Shown here: piece by piece, positions 1-7,890 of the stretch
How positions within the stretch are numbered: position 1 is the stretch's first letter
How the letters are laid out: each line of letters starts with the position of its first letter
NCBI GenBank assembly: GCA_040220135.1
Contig: JAVJTT010000013.1
Location: 248,001-312,000, forward strand
Reading direction: 5' to 3'
DNA: 64,000 bases
Source of the DNA: CAJXMH01 sp040220135
GTDB lineage: Bacteria; Bacteroidota; Bacteroidia; Flavobacteriales_E; Vicingaceae
The notes under the pieces: model-generated
Seen by the model: the letters and a program-made list of their open reading frames with translations, nothing else
The model's database searches: none
Told to the model about the DNA's origin: nothing
Made by a program: the position numbers and the translations under genes

Positions 1-1
1 A

Positions 2-532
2 CCGCTTAAAAACGGGGGACTGTTGGTGAGCGATGTAGGTGCCGAATACCATGGCTATACGGCGGATGTAACACGCACCATTCCACCGGATGGTAAGTTT
101 TCGAAAGAAGAAAAGAAAATCTATGAATTGGTTTTAAAGGCGCAAAATGCGGGGATTGAAGCCGCGCAAATAGGCAACAGTTTTTGGGCCCCACATCAGG
201 CTGCTCAGAAGGTAATTGCTGAAGGCTTAAAAAAGCTCGGTTTAATAAAAAAGGATAGTGAAGTAAGGAAATACTTTATGCACGGTACTTCACATTACTT
301 GGGTTTAGACGTGCACGATGCCGGAATGTACATGGCCCTAGATGCCGGAAATGTGATTACCGTAGAACCTGGTATTTACATTGCAGAAGAATCTGATTGC
401 GACCCTAAATGGTGGAACATTGGGGTGCGCATTGAAGATGATATTTTAATTCGGGAAGAGGGACCTGAGAATTTATCAGCGGACTCCCCAAGAACCGTTT
501 CAGAAATTGAGGCTTTGATGGAGCAGGAGTAG
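2..532 (+). CDS. pepP: Xaa-Pro aminopeptidase (aminopeptidase P, M24 family), C-terminal part
   Basis: Hydrolyses the bond between an N-terminal residue and a following proline, using a two-metal site in a pita-bread fold. The 5' end lies outside the window; the reading frame is already open at base 2 and ends in TAG at 530-532. The visible part holds all five metal ligands of the family: Asp in SDVGAEY, Asp in TADVTRT, His in the segment around LGLDVHDAG, Glu in TVEPGIYI and Glu in GVRIEDD. It therefore contains essentially the whole catalytic domain and lacks the N-terminal creatinase-like domain. The ligands and their spacing fit aminopeptidase P better than methionine aminopeptidase or prolidase, but these M24 members are close. 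The gene is followed by an odd repeat spacer and not by a terminator that I can recognise. Confidence 0.9.
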   Translation, partial: PLKNGGLLVSDVGAEYHGYTADVTRTIPPDGKFSKEEKKIYELVLKAQNAGIEAAQIGNSFWAPHQAAQKVIAEGLKKLGLIKKDSEVRKYFMHGTSHYLGLDVHDAGMYMALDAGNVITVEPGIYIAEESDCDPKWWNIGVRIEDDILIREEGPENLSADSPRTVSEIEALMEQE

Positions 533-684
533 GAGTATAGAGTAATTAGTATTGAGTAGAGAGATATGAGTATTGAGTAGTCTGTATAGAGAAGTTAGTA
601 TTGAGATGTGAGTAGAGAGTATAGAGTATAGAGTAGAGGGTATAGAGTATAGAGTATAGAGTATAGAGAAGTGAGATATAAGAG
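533..684. repeat. Degenerate heptamer repeat spacer (ATAGAGT / ATTGAGT)
   Basis: Directly after the stop codon lies about 150 bp built from a 7-base unit. The best copies run from about 612 to 668 as ATAGAGT in tandem, and the earlier part carries ATTGAGT and GTAGAGA variants. It has no coding potential in any frame and is almost free of C on the plus strand. It sits between the aminopeptidase gene and the L33 promoter. It may be a slippage-generated spacer; no function can be assigned. Confidence 0.85.
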
Positions 685-813
685 TCAGCCTACAATTTCC
701 TCAGAAAAGGTAGTTTGTTGGTAATTCTTAGTAAGATATGAGGGCCAATAGAATTGCAAAAATTGAATTGTAGGAAATTGAAAAAGAGCTTTATTAATTA
801 GATAAAATTTAAT

Positions 814-821
814 TACATTTG
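814..821 (+). promoter_or_regulatory. Bacteroidota -7 promoter element (TACATTTG) for rpmG
   Basis: TACATTTG matches the TAnnTTTG -7 consensus of the Bacteroidota primary sigma factor. It lies 26 bp upstream of the rpmG ATG, with a weak TTA in place of the TTG expected 19 bp further upstream. It would drive rpmG and the DUF4295 gene. Confidence 0.6.
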
Positions 822-847
822 CCCTCCCGTAAATAAATCGTGGAATC

Positions 848-1030
848 ATGGCTAAGAAAGGAAATAGAATACAAGTGATTTTAGAGTGTACAGAGCACAA
901 AGAAAGCGGAATGCCGGGCACTTCAAGATACATCACAACCAAGAACAGAAAGAACACTCCAGACCGTATGGAGATTAAGAAATACAACCCGATTTTGAAG
1001 AAAATGACGGTACATAAAGAAATCAAGTAA
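848..1030 (+). CDS. rpmG: 50S ribosomal protein L33 (bL33)
   Basis: Small protein of the large ribosomal subunit near the E site. The 60-residue product starts MAKKGNRIQVIL and shows the family pattern: basic N terminus, TSRYITTKNR, and the NPILKKMTVHKE C-terminal signature. It lacks the paired CxxC zinc knuckles, so it is a zinc-independent (C-minus) form. In many Bacteroidota rpmG directly follows rpmB (L28); here no rpmB is present upstream, only a repeat spacer and a promoter. The start ATG at 848 is supported by the family N terminus and by the TAnnTTTG element 26 bp upstream. It is followed after 11 bp by the DUF4295 gene, with which it is probably cotranscribed. Confidence 0.95.
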   Translation: MAKKGNRIQVILECTEHKESGMPGTSRYITTKNRKNTPDRMEIKKYNPILKKMTVHKEIK

Positions 1031-1041
1031 AAAGATAGACC

Positions 1042-1197
1042 ATGGCTAAGAAAACAGTTGCAACGCTACAGAAAGGAGAAGGAAAGTCTTACACCAAAGT
1101 AATCAAAATGGTGAAGTCTCAGAAGTCTGGTGCATATGCCTTTAAAGAGGAAATGGTACCCAACGATAAGGTGAAAGATTTCTTCGAGAAAAACTAA
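1042..1197 (+). CDS. DUF4295 small basic protein, probable Bacteroidota-specific ribosomal protein
   Basis: A 51-residue lysine-rich protein starting MAKKTVATLQKGEG and ending KVKDFFEKN. Length, sequence style and position directly after rpmG match the DUF4295 family, which is found in Bacteroidota next to L33. A Bacteroidota-specific large-subunit protein called bL38 has been described from a Flavobacterium ribosome structure; that this family is that protein is my recollection and needs checking. The gene lies 11 bp after rpmG and is closed by a strong terminator at 1228-1261, so the two genes form one short ribosomal transcript. Confidence 0.88.
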   Translation: MAKKTVATLQKGEGKSYTKVIKMVKSQKSGAYAFKEEMVPNDKVKDFFEKN

Positions 1198-1227
1198 TCT
1201 AAGATTTACCGAAAATATTACATGTTG

Positions 1228-1261
1228 AAGGCTTCTTTCGCTTAGAGAGAAGCCTTTTTTA
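1228..1261 (+). terminator. Rho-independent terminator after rpmG-DUF4295
   Basis: A perfect 9-bp stem, AAGGCTTCT (1228-1236) pairing with AGAAGCCTT (1248-1256), with an 11-base loop and a run of T to 1261. ftsY starts only 10 bp later. Confidence 0.9.
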
Positions 1262-1271
1262 TATTCAGACT

Positions 1272-2222
1272 ATGGGACTATTCAATATTTTTTCAAAAGA
1301 TAAGAAGGAAGCGCTCGATGAAGGTTTGAGCAAAACCAAAGAGAGCTTTTTTGGCAAACTAAGTCGGGCGGTTGTCGGCAAAACTAAAGTTGATGATGAG
1401 GTACTCGATGATTTGGAAGAAGTGCTTATTTCCTCTGATGTGGGGGTGAACACCACTTTGAAGGTGATTGAACGAATTGAAGAAAGAGTATCGCGTGACA
1501 AGTACGTCAACACCAAAGAGCTTAATGGCATTCTTCGCGAAGAAATTGAAGCTTTACTAGCTGAAAACAATACCACGGATTATACGCAGTTTACCCTGCC
1601 GGAAGGCCATAAACCGCATGTGATCATGGTGGTTGGAGTTAATGGAGTGGGAAAGACCACTACCATTGGAAAGCTCGCCCATCAATTCAAGAAAATGAAT
1701 AAAAAGGTGGTGCTTGGCGCTTCGGATACTTTCCGCGCAGCAGCGGTTGATCAATTAACCATTTGGTCAGAAAGAGTAGGCGTACCCATTGTCAGTCAAG
1801 GAATGGGAGCCGATCCGGCTTCAGTGGCATACGACACCATGCAATCTGCCGTGGCGCAAGATGCGGATGTGGCCATTATTGATACCGCCGGTCGTTTGCA
1901 CAACAAGGTGAACTTAATGAACGAACTCACCAAGATCAAAAGAGTGATGCAGAAGGTGATCCCTGATGCCCCACACGAGATTTTATTGGTTTTAGATGGT
2001 TCTACCGGACAAAACGCCTTTGAGCAAGCCAAGCAGTTTACCGCCGCTACAGAAGTCAATGCACTGGCATTAACCAAGCTAGACGGAACCGCAAAAGGTG
2101 GTGTGGTGATCGGCATTTCCGATCAGTTTAAAATTCCTGTGAAGTACATTGGCGTGGGCGAAGGCATGGAGCATTTGCAGGTTTTCAACCGCAAGGAGTT
2201 TGTTGACAGTTTATTCAACTAA
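1272..2222 (+). CDS. ftsY: Signal recognition particle receptor FtsY
   Basis: GTPase that docks SRP-ribosome complexes at the inner membrane for co-translational insertion. The 316-residue product has a short N-terminal helical N domain with acidic and basic residues and no long acidic A domain, then the NG GTPase. Visible motifs are the P-loop GVNGVGKTTT (about residues 121-130), DTFRAAAVDQL (about 150), DTAGR (about 206) and TKLDGTAKGG (about 268), followed by the FtsY-typical GVGEGMEHLQVF near the end. These separate it from Ffh, which has an M domain. It sits just after the L33 terminator and 48 bp before rimO, an arrangement common in this phylum. Confidence 0.97.
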   Translation: MGLFNIFSKDKKEALDEGLSKTKESFFGKLSRAVVGKTKVDDEVLDDLEEVLISSDVGVNTTLKVIERIEERVSRDKYVNTKELNGILREEIEALLAENNTTDYTQFTLPEGHKPHVIMVVGVNGVGKTTTIGKLAHQFKKMNKKVVLGASDTFRAAAVDQLTIWSERVGVPIVSQGMGADPASVAYDTMQSAVAQDADVAIIDTAGRLHNKVNLMNELTKIKRVMQKVIPDAPHEILLVLDGSTGQNAFEQAKQFTAATEVNALALTKLDGTAKGGVVIGISDQFKIPVKYIGVGEGMEHLQVFNRKEFVDSLFN

Positions 2223-2270
2223 GCAAGAACATTTTGGGCTAGAATTGATTCGATAGAGAATAGGAGAGAT

Positions 2271-3584
2271 ATGAAGACGAAAACACTCAAAAAGAACAAA
2301 GTAAATGTGGTGACTTTAGGTTGCTCAAAAAACATCTTCGATTCGGAGGTGATGATGAGTCAGCTGAAAGCTAATAACTTTGACGTAGAGCACGAAAGCA
2401 AGCAAGATGATTCGGAAATCGTAATCATCAATACTTGTGGTTTTATAGACAATGCCAAGGAAGAGTCTATCGATACCATCTTGCGTTTTTCCGATGCTAA
2501 AAGCAACGGACAAGTAGATAAGGTTTATGTTACCGGTTGTCTTTCTGAGCGCTACCGCGATGAATTGCAATCTGAGATCCCTAACGTTGACGCCTTTTTT
2601 GGGACCCGAGAATTGCCTCGTTTGCTGAAAACCTTAAAAGCAGATTACAAAAAAGAATTGATTGGAGAGCGTTTGATCACCACTCCCAACCATTACGCTT
2701 ACTTTAAGATTGCGGAAGGCTGTGATCGACCTTGTTCTTTTTGTGCCATCCCATTAATGCGCGGCGGACACAAAAGTACACCGATTGAAGACTTGGTAAA
2801 ACACGCCCAACAATTGGCCGCACAAGGGGTAAAAGAGTTGATCTTGATCGCTCAAGACCTAACTTATTACGGATTGGATATTTACGGAAAGCGAAACTTA
2901 GCAGAATTGCTAGAGCGTTTATCAGAAGTGGAAGGCATTGAATGGATTCGCTTGCATTATGCTTTTCCCACTGGTTTCCCGATGGATGTTTTAAAGGTGA
3001 TGCGCGAGAAATACAACATTTGCAACTACATTGACATTCCTTTGCAGCACATTAGCGACAAGATGCTCAAGTCGATGCGCCGAGGAACCACCATGAAAAA
3101 GACCAATCAATTGCTAAAAGCCTTTCGGGAAGAAGTTCCCAATATGGCCATACGAACTACCTTGATTGCCGGTTACCCCGGAGAAACGGAAGAGGATTTC
3201 AAGCAAATGGAAGAGTGGGTTCGAGAAAGTCGTTTTGATCGTTTGGGCATCTTTACCTATTCGCATGAAGAGAACACCCATGCCTTTAAGTTAGAAGACG
3301 ATGTGCCCGAAGAAGTGAAACATGAAAGAGCGAACCGCATCATGGAAATTCAAAGCGGGATATCTTTTGAGTTGAACCAAGCGAAAGTAGGAAACACCTA
3401 TAAAGTTTTGTTTGATCGTGCAGAAGGCGATCATTTTATTGGTCGTACCGAGTTCGATTCACCGGAAGTGGACAATGAAGTTTTGGTACCTAAAAGCTCT
3501 TATGTTCGATTGGGCGATTTTGCAAACGTTAAGATTCATCGTGCTGAGGATTTCGATCTTTTTGGCGAACTTGCGTCGAGCTAA
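2271..3584 (+). CDS. rimO: Ribosomal protein S12 methylthiotransferase RimO
   Basis: Radical-SAM enzyme that adds a methylthio group to an Asp of ribosomal protein S12. The 437 residues show the family order: an N-terminal domain with cluster cysteines in LGCSKN, INTCGF and TGCLSER, the radical-SAM motif C151xxxC155xxC158 in EGCDRPCSFCAIP, and a C-terminal TRAM-like domain ending about residue 430. The LMRGGHKST stretch and length favour RimO over the tRNA enzyme MiaB. Its stop codon abuts the ATG of bshC without any gap, so the two are translationally linked. Confidence 0.96.
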   Translation: MKTKTLKKNKVNVVTLGCSKNIFDSEVMMSQLKANNFDVEHESKQDDSEIVIINTCGFIDNAKEESIDTILRFSDAKSNGQVDKVYVTGCLSERYRDELQSEIPNVDAFFGTRELPRLLKTLKADYKKELIGERLITTPNHYAYFKIAEGCDRPCSFCAIPLMRGGHKSTPIEDLVKHAQQLAAQGVKELILIAQDLTYYGLDIYGKRNLAELLERLSEVEGIEWIRLHYAFPTGFPMDVLKVMREKYNICNYIDIPLQHISDKMLKSMRRGTTMKKTNQLLKAFREEVPNMAIRTTLIAGYPGETEEDFKQMEEWVRESRFDRLGIFTYSHEENTHAFKLEDDVPEEVKHERANRIMEIQSGISFELNQAKVGNTYKVLFDRAEGDHFIGRTEFDSPEVDNEVLVPKSSYVRLGDFANVKIHRAEDFDLFGELASS

Positions 3585-5189
3585 ATGGACACAGACTGTA
3601 TTCACTATAAAGACACCGGCTACTTTTCGCCCATCATTCTAGATTACCTTGCCGGTTCAGAAAAACTTCGTCCATTTTATTCTCATCCTCCCAAATTGGA
3701 GTCGTTTGATGCGGCCATCGAAGCCAAGCAATTTGATTCAGAAAAGCGAGAAACGCTTCACCAATCTCTTCAAGCACAATACAAAAAGGGTGGAATAAAG
3801 CTGAAGTCAGCCAGTTTAACGCAGCAAAATGTAACGGCCTTGCTCGACCAAGAGACTTATACCGTTACCACTGGGCATCAATTGAATTTGTTTACCGGCC
3901 CTTTGTACTTTGTTTACAAAATCGTTTCTACCATTAAGTTGGCCAAAAGTTTAAAGGAAAAGTTTCCGGAAAAGCATTTTGTCCCTATTTACTGGATGGC
4001 TTCTGAAGATCATGATTTCGAAGAGATCTCGTTTTTTCGTTTTCAAGGAAAGAAGTTGAAATGGAAGACCAAACAAAGCGGAGCGGTAGGCCGCATGAAT
4101 CCCAAGGAATTGGAAAGCGTTTTGGCTGAGTTCGAGGATTTGTTAACGCCCTACACATCTAATGGTAGTCAGTTAAAAAATTGGTTTAAGGCAGCTTATT
4201 TACAGCATGATAACCTTACAGATGCCACTCGGTATTTGGCGCATCAGTTGTTTGAAAGCTATGGTTTGGTGATTGTTGATGGGGATGATGCAGCCTTGAA
4301 AGCCCAAATGCACGACATTTTTAAGGCAGATTTGGTAGAAGAAATTTCTTCGCACAAAGTAGAAGCACAAAGCCAAGCTTTAGGCGAACATTATAAAGTG
4401 CAAGCGAATCCACGCGCCATTAATTTATTTTACTTAACCGAAAATGCTCGTCACCGTTTCGAGAAGGTCGGTGAACAGTATCATATCGTGGATACTGAGC
4501 AAGTTTTTTCGGAAGCGGAGATTTTAACTGAGTTGGAGCAGCATCCTGAGCGTTTTAGTCCCAATGTGATTTTACGTCCGCTTTACCAAGAGGCAATTTT
4601 GCCCAATCTCGCCTACATCGGTGGTGGGGGAGAGTTGGCTTATTGGTTTGAGTTAAAGACCACCTTTGAGCATTTTAAAATTCCTTATCCGATTTTGTTA
4701 TTGCGAAATTCAGTAATGTGGATGGACGAAAAGCAGAGTAAGTATTTTAAAGAATTAGGAATTGATTTGAAAGACTTGTTTCAAGAAGAAGGCTTGCTCT
4801 TGAAAAATTGGGTTAAGAAAAACGCAAAGGTTGACTTAGAATTGAAGTCTGAAATGGAAGCATTTCAGGAGCTGTATAAAAACTTACAAGTGAAGTCTAA
4901 AGAGATTGATCAAAGCTTAGATTCACATGTGGGGGCCTTGGCTGAAAAGCAAAAACAAAGCTTGCAGCAGCTTTCTGAAAAGTTAATTCGAGCCGAGCGA
5001 AAGAAGAGTGAGACCGCTGCAGCGCGGATTCATCATTTAAAAGAAAGGTTATTCCCCAACCGTGGTTTACAAGAACGAAGCAACAACTTTAGTGAGCTTT
5101 ATTTGGCAAAGGGGGAAGATTTTATTCCAAGTCTTTTTGATAACTTACACTTTCCTTCCGATCAGTTTTACATTTTGTCGGAGGATTAA
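3585..5189 (+). CDS. bshC: Bacillithiol biosynthesis cysteine-adding enzyme BshC
   Basis: Joins cysteine to glucosaminyl-malate in the last step of bacillithiol synthesis; bacillithiol is the low-molecular-weight thiol of Firmicutes and many Bacteroidota. The 534-residue length is typical. The Rossmann-like core is visible through TTGHQLNLFTGPLYFVYK, YWMASEDHDFEEI, and GGGELAYWFELK, and the C-terminal third (about residues 415-490) is a charged coiled coil, as in the known structure. The ATG directly follows the rimO stop codon. The other bacillithiol genes (bshA, bshB) are not in the window. Confidence 0.95.
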   Translation: MDTDCIHYKDTGYFSPIILDYLAGSEKLRPFYSHPPKLESFDAAIEAKQFDSEKRETLHQSLQAQYKKGGIKLKSASLTQQNVTALLDQETYTVTTGHQLNLFTGPLYFVYKIVSTIKLAKSLKEKFPEKHFVPIYWMASEDHDFEEISFFRFQGKKLKWKTKQSGAVGRMNPKELESVLAEFEDLLTPYTSNGSQLKNWFKAAYLQHDNLTDATRYLAHQLFESYGLVIVDGDDAALKAQMHDIFKADLVEEISSHKVEAQSQALGEHYKVQANPRAINLFYLTENARHRFEKVGEQYHIVDTEQVFSEAEILTELEQHPERFSPNVILRPLYQEAILPNLAYIGGGGELAYWFELKTTFEHFKIPYPILLLRNSVMWMDEKQSKYFKELGIDLKDLFQEEGLLLKNWVKKNAKVDLELKSEMEAFQELYKNLQVKSKEIDQSLDSHVGALAEKQKQSLQQLSEKLIRAERKKSETAAARIHHLKERLFPNRGLQERSNNFSELYLAKGEDFIPSLFDNLHFPSDQFYILSED

Positions 5190-5203
5190 GTAACTCCAAC
5201 AAA

Positions 5204-6055
5204 TTGAACTCTATTGCTAAAACTTTTGTCAAGAAATCTTCCGGCGACATCGTTCCCTTTGAGCAAGAAAAATTAATTGCATCCTTGCGTCGCTCCGGAG
5301 CTAGCCAAGCCTTGATTGAAGAAGTATTGAAAGAGGTGGAAGCTATTTTAGTAGATGGAGTTAGCACCAAAGAAATTTACAAATCAGCCTTTTCAGTTTT
5401 AAAACGAAGGGCCAAACACACCGCTGCCAAATACAAATTAAAAAAGGCCATTCTAGAACTTGGACCAAGTGGTTATCCCTTTGAAAAATTTGTAGCTGAA
5501 ATATTAAAATATCAGGGTTTTAAAACCCAAACCGGAGTTTGGGTAAAAGGACATTGCATTTCACACGAAGTGGATGTAATTGCAGAACTCGACCACCAAC
5601 ATTTTATGGTAGAGTGCAAGTTTCACATAACCTTTAGCCGACATTGCGACGTAAAAGTGCCTTTGTACATCAATTCCCGTTTTAAGGACATTGAAAAAGA
5701 ATACCAAAAGCGGGAAGAGCATCGTCAAAAATTTCACCAAGGGTGGATTTTTACCAACACTCGATTTACCAGCGATGCCATTCAATATGGGAAATGTGCC
5801 GGTTTGCAGTTAATCGGTTGGGATTTTCCTAAAAGCGGCAGTTTAAAAGAACGAATTGATTTAGCCGGACTTCACCCTATAACTTGCTTAAGTAGCATGT
5901 CGAAAAAGGAAATTCAACTGCTATTGGAAAAACAAGTCGTATTATGCCGGCAACTAAAACAAAATCCAAAAAGCTTGGATAGTCTTGGGATTAGTGAGCG
6001 AAAAAAGAAAGCCATTTTAAAAGAAGTCCAAGATATATGTGAGCTTAAGCAATAA
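5204..6055 (+). CDS. ATP-cone domain fused to a PD-(D/E)XK restriction-endonuclease-like domain
   Basis: The N-terminal ~90 residues form an ATP-cone, the nucleotide-sensing module of ribonucleotide reductases and NrdR, seen in VKKSSGDIVPFEQEKL and in the TKEIYKSAFSVLKRR helix. A nuclease-like domain follows, with a HEVDVIAE...FMVECKFH pattern (about residues 125-145) that matches the D-x(n)-ExK core of Mrr-like enzymes. No ATG exists near the start; TTG at 5204 is chosen because the ATP-cone begins at once after it. The gene lies 14 bp after bshC and shares its transcription direction. The combination is recurrent in Bacteroidota but its substrate is unknown. It may be a nucleotide-regulated nuclease; this role is inference. 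Confidence 0.8.
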   Translation: MNSIAKTFVKKSSGDIVPFEQEKLIASLRRSGASQALIEEVLKEVEAILVDGVSTKEIYKSAFSVLKRRAKHTAAKYKLKKAILELGPSGYPFEKFVAEILKYQGFKTQTGVWVKGHCISHEVDVIAELDHQHFMVECKFHITFSRHCDVKVPLYINSRFKDIEKEYQKREEHRQKFHQGWIFTNTRFTSDAIQYGKCAGLQLIGWDFPKSGSLKERIDLAGLHPITCLSSMSKKEIQLLLEKQVVLCRQLKQNPKSLDSLGISERKKKAILKEVQDICELKQ

Positions 6056-6086
6056 AAAAACGCCATTTGAAAGAATGGCGTTTTTG
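6053..6086. terminator. Bidirectional terminator between convergent genes
   Basis: CGCCATT (6061-6067) pairs with AATGGCG (6074-6080) around a 6-base loop. A runs precede it and T runs follow it, so it can end transcription from both the ATP-cone gene and the convergent minus-strand gene at 6105. Confidence 0.9.
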
Positions 6087-6104
6087 ATTTATTCTTCAAT
6101 TGAC

Positions 6105-6935
6105 TTATTCGTCATCATCGTCTTCTAGGTCTTCACTTCTAAAGGATTTGTAAATGGTCTCTGATTCCTTTTTACGCTCTTCTTTGTTTACTTCTTCGCC
6201 AATAATGTACTTTTTAAAGTCTTCCTTCATGGCAAGGGCTTCTTGTACATCGGCTTCTGTCGGTTCAAACTTATAAGCACCAAAATACTTGTCGTATTCG
6301 CCGCTTTTAATAATCAAGGCGTATTCTTCTAATCCATCAACCAAGGTTTGAGCAGAAACTTCATCTGGCACATAATCGGAATCAATGCTATCCAAGGCAG
6401 CTACAATATTCTTAATCCCTTCGCCCATGTTTCGAGATTTGATCTGATAAACCCCGGCCATAAGTTGTACGGCATAATCATCTTCATCAAACTTGTTCAC
6501 TTTTTTCAAGAAATAGGCGGCTTTTCGCGGGTTTTCATTGTCGTAGTAAATCTCTGATAAGGTAATTGCGCTGTCCTTTAGGATGGTAAGAAAAGCTTGA
6601 GCTTCTCGGTAAACCTCTTCGTTCTCTTCGTTTTCGTCGTGGTATTTACTGAGTTTGTAGGCCGCTTTCAAAGACTCTTTAAAAGCTCTAGGGTAATCTT
6701 CGATCAATTCGGGCTTTTTGGCAATTTCAAAATAAGATTGGGTGAGGTAATACCATAACCAGCCATTTTTTCGGTATTCGAAGTCATCTAAGAGTTTTTC
6801 AGCGCGGTAAGCGGCGTCTTGATATTCGCCCTCCACCATTTCAAAGGTCACTTTTGAGATCTTTTTATCTGTAGGTTGTGCAAAGGCTGCAAGGCATGTG
6901 CTAAAGATGAAGAGTAATAAACCAATTTTTCGCAT
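6105..6935 (-). CDS. Secreted or periplasmic TPR-like hypothetical protein
   Basis: I do not recognise a named family. Starting at the ATG at 6935 gives 276 residues with a clear signal peptide, MRKIGLLLFIFSTCLAAFAQ, so this start is preferred over an in-frame ATG 105 bp upstream that would bury it. The mature part is helical with spaced Tyr, Ala and Leu (for example YRAEKLLDDFEY, AYFLKKVNKF, and LMAGVYQIKSRN), which resembles tetratricopeptide-type repeats. The tail is very acidic and ends EDLEDDDDE. It faces the 7032 gene divergently, with about 96 bp between the starts, and ends at a shared terminator. A scaffold role in the periplasm is a guess. Confidence 0.75.
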   Translation of the reverse strand: MRKIGLLLFIFSTCLAAFAQPTDKKISKVTFEMVEGEYQDAAYRAEKLLDDFEYRKNGWLWYYLTQSYFEIAKKPELIEDYPRAFKESLKAAYKLSKYHDENEENEEVYREAQAFLTILKDSAITLSEIYYDNENPRKAAYFLKKVNKFDEDDYAVQLMAGVYQIKSRNMGEGIKNIVAALDSIDSDYVPDEVSAQTLVDGLEEYALIIKSGEYDKYFGAYKFEPTEADVQEALAMKEDFKKYIIGEEVNKEERKKESETIYKSFRSEDLEDDDDE

Positions 6936-7007
6936 AAGGCTGTGTTCTATTTTTTTATTGTGTACCAAATTACAAAATCTGTACCACGCTGCCTGAATGC
7001 TTTCAAT

Positions 7008-7015
7008 TACTTTTG
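7008..7015 (+). promoter_or_regulatory. -7 promoter element (TACTTTTG) for the 7032 gene
   Basis: TACTTTTG fits TAnnTTTG and ends 16 bp before the ATG at 7032. No clear -33 TTG is seen at the expected distance. Confidence 0.5.
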
Positions 7016-7031
7016 TAGGAAAGTATAAAAG

Positions 7032-7565
7032 ATGGCTCAACGAATTAGCACAGAGAAGAAAGCAGACGGTTTATTGATTAAAATAAAAGCTTACCGCGAT
7101 GAAGACAAACAGAAGTTACTGACGGTGTGGCTTGGTGCCTGGACACTTTGTGGCCTAGCCATTATTTCACAGCTTTTTACCGAAGTAGACAGAGAGTTAA
7201 AGACTTTAATCATTGTTTTTTTTGCCTTTTGGGGCTATTTTGAATACTTGGTGGTAAAGGCTTTTCGTTGGCGGAAGAGTGGGGAAGAGCAGTTTTTTAT
7301 TACGGAAGAAAACTTACAATACGGTAGAACTTACAACAACCGAGGCTTTTTAAAACCCTACCGCAAAGACTTGATCAACAAGCTGCGTACCATAGATGGA
7401 GAAACCAACACCTTTGTGCGGGTGTTTAGCGACTCTTATTGGGTAATTGGCGGAGAGCGTTTAGCCTTCTCTGCCGGCGGTAAAGTTATTCCCTGTGGAC
7501 TGAGACTGACGGATAAAGAAAGCAAAAAGCTGTTGAAGTTGGTGAATCAGGAGTTGGAGGAGTAG
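7032..7565 (+). CDS. Two-pass membrane protein of unknown function
   Basis: No family recognised. The 177-residue product has a basic cytoplasmic N terminus and two close hydrophobic segments, about residues 34-49 (LGAWTLCGLAIISQLF) and 58-77 (TLIIVFFAFWGYFEYLVV). A soluble C-terminal domain of about 100 residues is rich in beta-type sequence, with EQFFITEENLQYGR and SDSYWVIGGERLAF. The layout resembles small bacterial membrane proteins with a PH-like domain, but this is only a shape argument. The start is supported by a TAnnTTTG element 16 bp upstream. It is transcribed away from the 6105 gene. Confidence 0.75.
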   Translation: MAQRISTEKKADGLLIKIKAYRDEDKQKLLTVWLGAWTLCGLAIISQLFTEVDRELKTLIIVFFAFWGYFEYLVVKAFRWRKSGEEQFFITEENLQYGRTYNNRGFLKPYRKDLINKLRTIDGETNTFVRVFSDSYWVIGGERLAFSAGGKVIPCGLRLTDKESKKLLKLVNQELEE

Positions 7566-7890
7566 CAATTACTTGTTTATTAGTAGAATTAATTTCGGCT
7601 GTACAGTAAAATAACTAGCAAATACCTGAAATCCATATATATATATGTATATAGTTTTAACAGCTTTAGCTGTATGTTGTGTGTTACATTTGTCTCTTGT
7701 TCATAAGTAAAGCATTCAGATTTTTGAGCCAATGTGTTGGAAAAAGCAGTCAGATGGAAATGACAAAGCCACCGACTTTATCGGAAAAACAAGAAGATCA
7801 ATTTACCTCTGAACAAGGCCCTACACATTGCTTTGAACAAGCCGAAGCAAGCTAAAAGCGGAGTAGGCAGTTATAGTAATATTATGAATT
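7566..7890. other. Intergenic region with possible promoter and a 33-codon ORF
   Basis: AT-rich, with an alternating TA run near 7637-7652. TACATTTG at 7685-7692 is a good -7 element pointing to the lipoprotein gene at 7891, some 200 bp away. Between them lies a 33-codon ATG ORF (7754-7855, starting MEMTKPPTLSEK); its composition looks protein-like, but I cannot assign it to any family. It could be a remnant of a longer gene. Confidence 0.4.

Noticed and set aside
685..1026. Minus-strand ORF opposite rpmG
   Set aside because: Covers the well-recognised L33 gene and its promoter on the other strand.
7637..7652. Alternating TA run as a replication origin or regulatory site
   Set aside because: Short, isolated and not accompanied by repeats or DnaA-like boxes.
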